Of a stretch of DNA of 17,608 nucleotides, positions 14,002-17,608 are shown in pieces. The notes under the pieces were generated by a model. It ran no database searches and had not been told where the DNA came from. It worked only from the letters and a program-made list of their open reading frames with translations. The position numbers were made by a program, and so were the translations under genes. The first letter of the stretch is position 1. Each line of letters starts with the position of its first letter. The stretch is from JAAYYM01 sp964638005 (lineage in GTDB: Bacteria; Bacillota; Clostridia; Lachnospirales; Lachnospiraceae), in NCBI GenBank assembly GCA_964638005.1, contig CAZWXS010000046.1:1-17608 (forward strand). Direction: 5' to 3'.

Positions 14002-14876
14002 GCACCTGCAACCATTCCCTTGATTATCTCCTTACTGAAGACAAAGTACATAATGAGGATTGGGGACATTGTCAGCAGCATGGCTGCCATCTGCTTCGGG
14101 TAATCCGATGCGAACTGGCCTTTGAACATTGTCATTGCAAGTGGTACGGTCTGGAGTTTAACGTCCTTGATCAGTACCAGCGCGAATGAGAACTCATTCC
14201 AGCAGCTGAATGTCTGTATGATTGCGATGGTAACCAAGATTGGCTTTGCAACCGGTAAAATAATCGAAAATAATGTTCTTGTGAAACTGCTTCCGTCAAT
14301 CGCCGCCGCTTCTTCCAGCTCTGTCGGGATACCTTTCATGTAACCCTCCATCAGGAATATCGCAATCGGCAAAGCAAAGGCGACATATGGAATCGGCAAT
14401 GTAAACCACTGATTTGCAAGTCCTGTCTTGGAAAATACAACATAAATAGGAACAAGCAATGAGTGAGTCGGAATCAGCATACCCATCAGGAAGAGGTAAT
14501 ATATGATACGATTACCCTTGAAATTACATCTTGAAAGGATATAACCTACGATAAAGCCGAATAAAACTATGAAAACCAATGAGATAATCGTTGTTCTTGC
14601 ACTGCTGGCCATGGATGCCCAAATATGGTAATCCTTATTGGTCATAACCTTGATGTAATTCTCAAAGGTAGGACTCGTTGGAAGTCCTATGATGTCTGCA
14701 TTAAACACTCTCTTCAACTTCAAAGATGAGTAGAACATCCAAATCAACGGGAATATACAAATTGCGGAGAAGAAGATCAAAATCAGATTTAAAATCGTGC
14801 CGACAATTCCTCTTTTGGCTTTCTCGCCTGCAGTTGTATCTTTCTTTCCTGCGATATCTTCCGGATTATATGCCAT
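13989..14876 (-). CDS. carbohydrate ABC transporter permease, MalG-like (CUT1)
   Basis: This 295-residue inner component of a binding-protein-dependent sugar importer has about six spans. The first is ILNLILIFFSAICIFPLIWMF (about 26-46). The EAA loop that contacts the ATPase is ELEEAAAIDGSSFTRTLFSIILP (about 184-206), with the conserved alanine-alanine-x-aspartate-glycine core. The C-terminus GMVAGAVKG is the usual MalG-type ending. It begins directly after the stop of the partner permease (TAGATG) with GGTGGAG inside that gene. It is the last gene of the operon. The sugar is not predictable: MalG, LplC, AraQ and similar proteins all share these features. Confidence 0.95.
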   Translation of the reverse strand: MAYNPEDIAGKKDTTAGEKAKRGIVGTILNLILIFFSAICIFPLIWMFYSSLKLKRVFNADIIGLPTSPTFENYIKVMTNKDYHIWASMASSARTTIISLVFIVLFGFIVGYILSRCNFKGNRIIYYLFLMGMLIPTHSLLVPIYVVFSKTGLANQWFTLPIPYVAFALPIAIFLMEGYMKGIPTELEEAAAIDGSSFTRTLFSIILPVAKPILVTIAIIQTFSCWNEFSFALVLIKDVKLQTVPLAMTMFKGQFASDYPKQMAAMLLTMSPILIMYFVFSKEIIKGMVAGAVKG

Positions 14877-15773
14877 CTACTCCACCCCCTTATCCTTGGT
14901 GTACACGTTGATGATCTTCTGTACCGCTAAGATAACTACAAGACTGGTGACAAAGATACCAACAGAAACTGCGCTACCATATCCTAAGTTCATTTCCTGG
15001 AAGGAAACTTTATATCCGTACATCGCCATAACCATGGACGAATATCCGGGACCACCTTCTGTCATCGAATAGATATGATCGAAGGCCTTCATATTACCTG
15101 ATACACAAAGCGTTACACAGACAAGAAGCGTGTTCTTGATCAACGGCAACACTATGTAAATTGCTCTCTGAAATGCATTGGCTCCGTCCAGCTCGGCAAC
15201 TTCAAAAATCTCCGCATCTACGGATGAAATCGCTGACAGAAGGATTACCATATAATAACCGATGAACTGCCATACAAGAGGAATCGCTACGAGGAACATA
15301 ACCAGTTCAGTATTATTCAACCATACCTGTGTCTTATCTTCCTGTCCTATTGTTACCAGAAACCAGTTCAAAATACCTCTTTTATTATCATAAATCATCT
15401 TCCAGATCAAACCTACGAAAACGGCTGATACAGTACTGGGGAAGAATCCGAATGTACGATGAACACCTTTTAACTTAACGAGTCTTGAATTAATCATTAA
15501 AACCAATATAAATGCGATACCAATCTGTCCGACAATACAAATTCCAACCAGATATAAGTTGTGTCCGAATGACTGCCAGAATACAGTATCATGAAGCAAC
15601 TGTTGGAAGTTAACCAGTCCGTCAAATGTCTTCTTCGGACCACCCTTCCACTCAAAAAAACTATAGTACAAAGCTGTGATCAGTGGAACAAATACTGCGA
15701 ACATGTACCAAACCATTGGTACCAGTAAATACATAAAAATCGTCTTACCCTTTGGTCGAATCGATCTAAGCAT
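14877..15773 (-). CDS. carbohydrate ABC transporter permease, MalF-like (CUT1)
   Basis: This 298-residue permease is the partner of the MalG-like protein. The start is ATG at 15773 because GGAGGAGGAAAGG lies directly upstream. A longer in-frame reading from 15926 crosses the terminator and has no ribosome site there. There are about six spans. The EAA loop is AEIFEVAELDGANAFQRAIYIVLPLI (residues 194-219), and the segment FDHIYSMTEGGPGYSS before the last spans is the typical MalF-family signature. No large periplasmic loop like that of E. coli MalF is present, as usual in Firmicutes. The operon holds no ATPase; a shared MsmX/MsmK-type ATPase elsewhere would be expected. Confidence 0.95.
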   Translation of the reverse strand: MLRSIRPKGKTIFMYLLVPMVWYMFAVFVPLITALYYSFFEWKGGPKKTFDGLVNFQQLLHDTVFWQSFGHNLYLVGICIVGQIGIAFILVLMINSRLVKLKGVHRTFGFFPSTVSAVFVGLIWKMIYDNKRGILNWFLVTIGQEDKTQVWLNNTELVMFLVAIPLVWQFIGYYMVILLSAISSVDAEIFEVAELDGANAFQRAIYIVLPLIKNTLLVCVTLCVSGNMKAFDHIYSMTEGGPGYSSMVMAMYGYKVSFQEMNLGYGSAVSVGIFVTSLVVILAVQKIINVYTKDKGVE

Positions 15774-15886
15774 GTTACCTTTCCTCCTCCATTTTATGTG
15801 ATTGGCGTGAAAAATATCTATGTCTAGTATACCATAATCACATTGTAACCTCAACGAGTTTGTATCCGAAATCAGTGGAGCTTTTT

Positions 15887-15924
15887 TTAAAAACGGGTCC
15901 TGTCCGATGAAGGACAAGACCCGC
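15887..15924 (-). terminator. intrinsic terminator between sugar-binding protein and permeases
   Basis: In minus-strand RNA the arms at 15923-15912 and 15905-15894 form a 12-bp stem with one G.U pair and a 6-nt loop, followed by UUUUU. It lies 50 bp after the binding-protein stop and 114 bp before the permease start. Partial readthrough would yield more binding protein than permease. A smaller 6-bp hairpin (15944-15960) precedes it. Confidence 0.88.
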
Positions 15925-15974
15925 ATTATATTTAGATATTATCCAAAGTTATTCACTTTGTCAGATGACCTAAA

Positions 15975-17408
15975 TTACTTGCTTGCTTCCCAAGCTGCCT
16001 GAGCATCTGCTGCTACTGTCTCAGGATCTTTGTCTCCGTTTAACATTTCCTGTGCTTCTGAGTTGAATACTGACCAAACAGAACCATCAAGGTATGAGTC
16101 GAAGATTTCGCATGTTGTTGTATCAACATATGACCAGTTGTAGAAGTCCTGTGTAACCTGATCGAATGCGCTAAGGTCAACATCTGCAACCTTTGTCAAT
16201 CCACCAAGTGCATAATTTGTTGCTACGAAGTTAGCGAAGTCAGGACCTGTCAATTTGTATGCAAGGTCAACACATGCTGCCAACTTATCAGGATCTTCTG
16301 CCACCTTTGCATTGATAGCGATACCATAGCCAAGACCGATGTTCTGTACGTTCTTAGCTGCTGTTGCTGATGCAGGACCAGGGAATGTAGCGAAACCAAT
16401 GTTGTTGTACTTAGCTTCGTCAGCTTCCTTGATTGCTGTTGTGATGTAAGACTCATCCCAGTTACCGCCTACGAATGCTGCTGCATCGCCTGCGATGAAG
16501 TACTCACGTGCATCTTCGTTTGTGATTGCATTGAAGTCTTCGTTGAATACGCCTGACTGGAATGCTTCCTGTGTGAATGCAAGAGCGTCTACAAATGCCT
16601 GATCTGTGAAGTTAGCCTTGCCATCGTTGTTGATGATTGACAGATACCAATCTGTACCTGTGAACAGAGCGTGTACAGCTGAGATGAAGCATGAGTTGAT
16701 CTGCCACTGTCCGCCATTACCAAATGCGATTGTGTCAACGCCTTCGCCATCGAAGTACTCTTTAGCCTTAAGAACGTCTTCCCATGTTGTCGGGAATGAA
16801 TCGAAACCAGCATCTTTCCACATCTGCTTGTCGTAGATAACTACTGTACATGTACCACCTGTTAATGCAGGAAGTGCATATGTCTTGTCACCAGCCTTGA
16901 AAGGTGCAAAGTATGCTTCGTTGTAATCTGCTGCATAAGGAGACTGAGCAATGATGTCTGTCATATCAAGAACAAGACCCTGATCTGCCCAAGACTTTGT
17001 GTTCATACCCTGTAACAGGAATACGTCCGGAAGATCATCAGCTGCTGCCAATGTAGCGATCTGTGTCTTATATTCATCATTTGCAAGTACGTTCTGGTTA
17101 AGTGTGATTCCAGGGTTAGCTGCTTCCCACTCTGCGATCATTGTACGCATACCATCTGAACCGCCGTTACCTTCTGCTTCTTCTGATGTTGAGAAGTGCA
17201 TATAATCGATTTCGCCAGCATATGCAAGGCCTTCTGTCGGTGCTTCTGCTGCAGGCTCTTCTGCTGCAGGCTCTTCTGCTTCTTCAGCCGGAGCTTCTTC
17301 TGTAGCTTCTGCTGCAGGAGCTGCTTCTTCTGTCTTTGCGCCACAGCCTGCTAATAAAGATGCAACCATTGCTGTAGCTAACAATACGCTCAATAACTTC
17401 TTTTTCAT
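15975..17408 (-). CDS. sugar ABC transporter substrate-binding lipoprotein (CUT1, SBP_bac_1 type)
   Basis: This 477-residue extracytoplasmic receptor serves the two permeases downstream. It begins MKKKLLSVLL, with lipobox LLAGC and lipidated C22. A tether of about 40 residues built from A, E and P follows, with AAEEP-type repeats. The binding domain starts near 63 (EIDYMHFSTSEE). Family features are EWEAANPGITL, DLPDVFLLQG, YALPALTGGTCTVVIYDKQMWKDAG with TTWEDVLKA, and AAFVGGNWDES. The start ATG at 17408 has GGAGGAAAG upstream. The ligand is unresolved; oligosaccharides or plant or host glycans are plausible for CUT1 systems. Its first ten residues are identical to those of the LivK protein in this window. 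Two possible promoters lie upstream. Confidence 0.95.
   Translation of the reverse strand: MKKKLLSVLLATAMVASLLAGCGAKTEEAAPAAEATEEAPAEEAEEPAAEEPAAEAPTEGLAYAGEIDYMHFSTSEEAEGNGGSDGMRTMIAEWEAANPGITLNQNVLANDEYKTQIATLAAADDLPDVFLLQGMNTKSWADQGLVLDMTDIIAQSPYAADYNEAYFAPFKAGDKTYALPALTGGTCTVVIYDKQMWKDAGFDSFPTTWEDVLKAKEYFDGEGVDTIAFGNGGQWQINSCFISAVHALFTGTDWYLSIINNDGKANFTDQAFVDALAFTQEAFQSGVFNEDFNAITNEDAREYFIAGDAAAFVGGNWDESYITTAIKEADEAKYNNIGFATFPGPASATAAKNVQNIGLGYGIAINAKVAEDPDKLAACVDLAYKLTGPDFANFVATNYALGGLTKVADVDLSAFDQVTQDFYNWSYVDTTTCEIFDSYLDGSVWSVFNSEAQEMLNGDKDPETVAADAQAAWEASK
17244..17280 (-). repeat. 15-bp tandem repeat in the lipoprotein tether
   Basis: A 15-bp unit (plus strand TTCTGCTGCAGGCTC) occurs at 17244-17258 and exactly again at 17259-17273, with seven more matching bases to 17280. 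In the protein it makes the repeating A-A-E-E-P pattern of the tether. The exact DNA identity suggests recent expansion by slippage. Confidence 0.85.
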
Positions 17409-17436
17409 TGTCTTTCCTCCGTTTTAATGAAATGAT

Positions 17437-17490
17437 ATTATAGTATCGCAGTCATTTTCGTAATTAACTTAAATGTTACTAATTGTTACC
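17437..17490 (-). promoter_or_regulatory. proximal promoter of the sugar ABC operon with upstream direct repeats
   Basis: On the minus strand a perfect -10 TATAAT (17437-17442) lies about 29 bp before the start codon, but the -35 position (17460-17465, AATTAC) is very poor. Immediately upstream are two 10-bp direct repeats (17471-17490; 8 of 10 bases equal, core GTAACA). This arrangement resembles an activator-dependent promoter. Confidence 0.4.
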
Positions 17491-17516
17491 TAACAGTGTG
17501 TGAAATGCTATGTACA

Positions 17517-17533
17517 ATTTGAACAATTCAAAT
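17517..17533. promoter_or_regulatory. 17-bp perfect palindrome, candidate operator of the sugar operon
   Basis: ATTTGAA (17517-17523) and TTCAAAT (17527-17533) flank CAA. Its centre is about 25 bp downstream of the start expected from the distal promoter (17557-17565), where a bound repressor would block transcription. It is not a match to the CcpA cre consensus. Confidence 0.45.
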
Positions 17534-17556
17534 GCCTTACTTAAACGACTAAGTGT

Positions 17557-17565
17557 ATTATACCA
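17557..17565 (-). promoter_or_regulatory. distal extended -10 promoter of the sugar ABC operon
   Basis: On the minus strand TGGTATAAT gives a TGn extension with a perfect -10. The -35 (17580-17585, TGCAAC) is weak. Transcription from near 17550 would give a leader of about 140 nt that includes the palindrome and the direct repeats. The remaining bases to the window edge show nothing I can assign. Confidence 0.45.
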
Positions 17566-17608
17566 CTAAACATATCAAGGTTGCACCCCTATATAATAGT
17601 GTCTATTT

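Noticed and set aside
15774..15926. N-terminal extension of the MalF-like permease by 51 residues
   Set aside because: It reads through the intrinsic terminator at 15887-15924 and has no ribosome site, whereas ATG at 15773 has a strong one.
17437..17565. CcpA cre site upstream of the sugar operon
   Set aside because: No stretch close to the TGWAANCGNTNWCA consensus was found in the control region.
1..17608. Mobile element, phage, CRISPR, toxin-antitoxin or defence system
   Set aside because: No transposase, integrase, repeat-spacer array, toxin pair or nuclease/helicase defence pair is visible; the only helicase is housekeeping PcrA.

Overview
The window looks like ordinary chromosome of a low-to-moderate GC Gram-positive anaerobe, most likely a motile Lachnospiraceae-type Clostridia. 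The evidence is strong GGAGG ribosome binding sites, near-consensus sigma-A promoters, two lipoprotein solute-binding proteins with very long Ala/Glu-rich tethers, a DUF1836 gene, a YerC-type TrpR-fold regulator, a CheC chemotaxis phosphatase, and a sugar ABC operon with no ATPase of its own. No rRNA, tRNA, CRISPR array, transposase, integrase or phage gene was seen. No known or obviously new defence or mobile system is present.

Left part (1-6276). On the minus strand lie the 3'-truncated gene of an RlmD/RumA-family 23S rRNA uracil methyltransferase (running off the left edge), a small single-span membrane protein with a strikingly periodic acidic tail, and the DNA helicase PcrA. A 275-bp divergent region with a good promoter in each direction separates pcrA from a plus-strand DUF1836 gene. 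That gene converges on minus-strand yerC across a shared bidirectional terminator. A stand-alone minus-strand cheC with its own promoter and terminator follows.

Middle part (6355-13889). A plus-strand branched-chain (or related) amino acid ABC importer, livK-livH-livM-livG-livF, starts from a consensus promoter. A terminator behind livK probably makes the binding protein more abundant than the membrane parts. A cytidylate-kinase-like gene follows livF by 12 bp. A CPA2-type cation/proton antiporter with its own promoter and an AraC-family regulator come next. The first clear terminator after livK's is behind the araC gene, so liv, kinase, antiporter and regulator may be partly co-transcribed.

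Right part (13890-17608). A minus-strand CUT1-type sugar importer consists of a binding lipoprotein and two permeases; the shared ATPase must be encoded elsewhere. It also has a terminator right behind the binding-protein gene. Its control region holds two -10 candidates, a perfect 17-bp palindrome and a 10-bp-spaced direct repeat beside a poor -35, which suggests control by a repressor, an activator or both. The gap between araC and this operon contains two tight tandem hairpins that may be a dispersed repeat. The best leads are therefore regulatory or structural DNA elements and the small acidic membrane protein.
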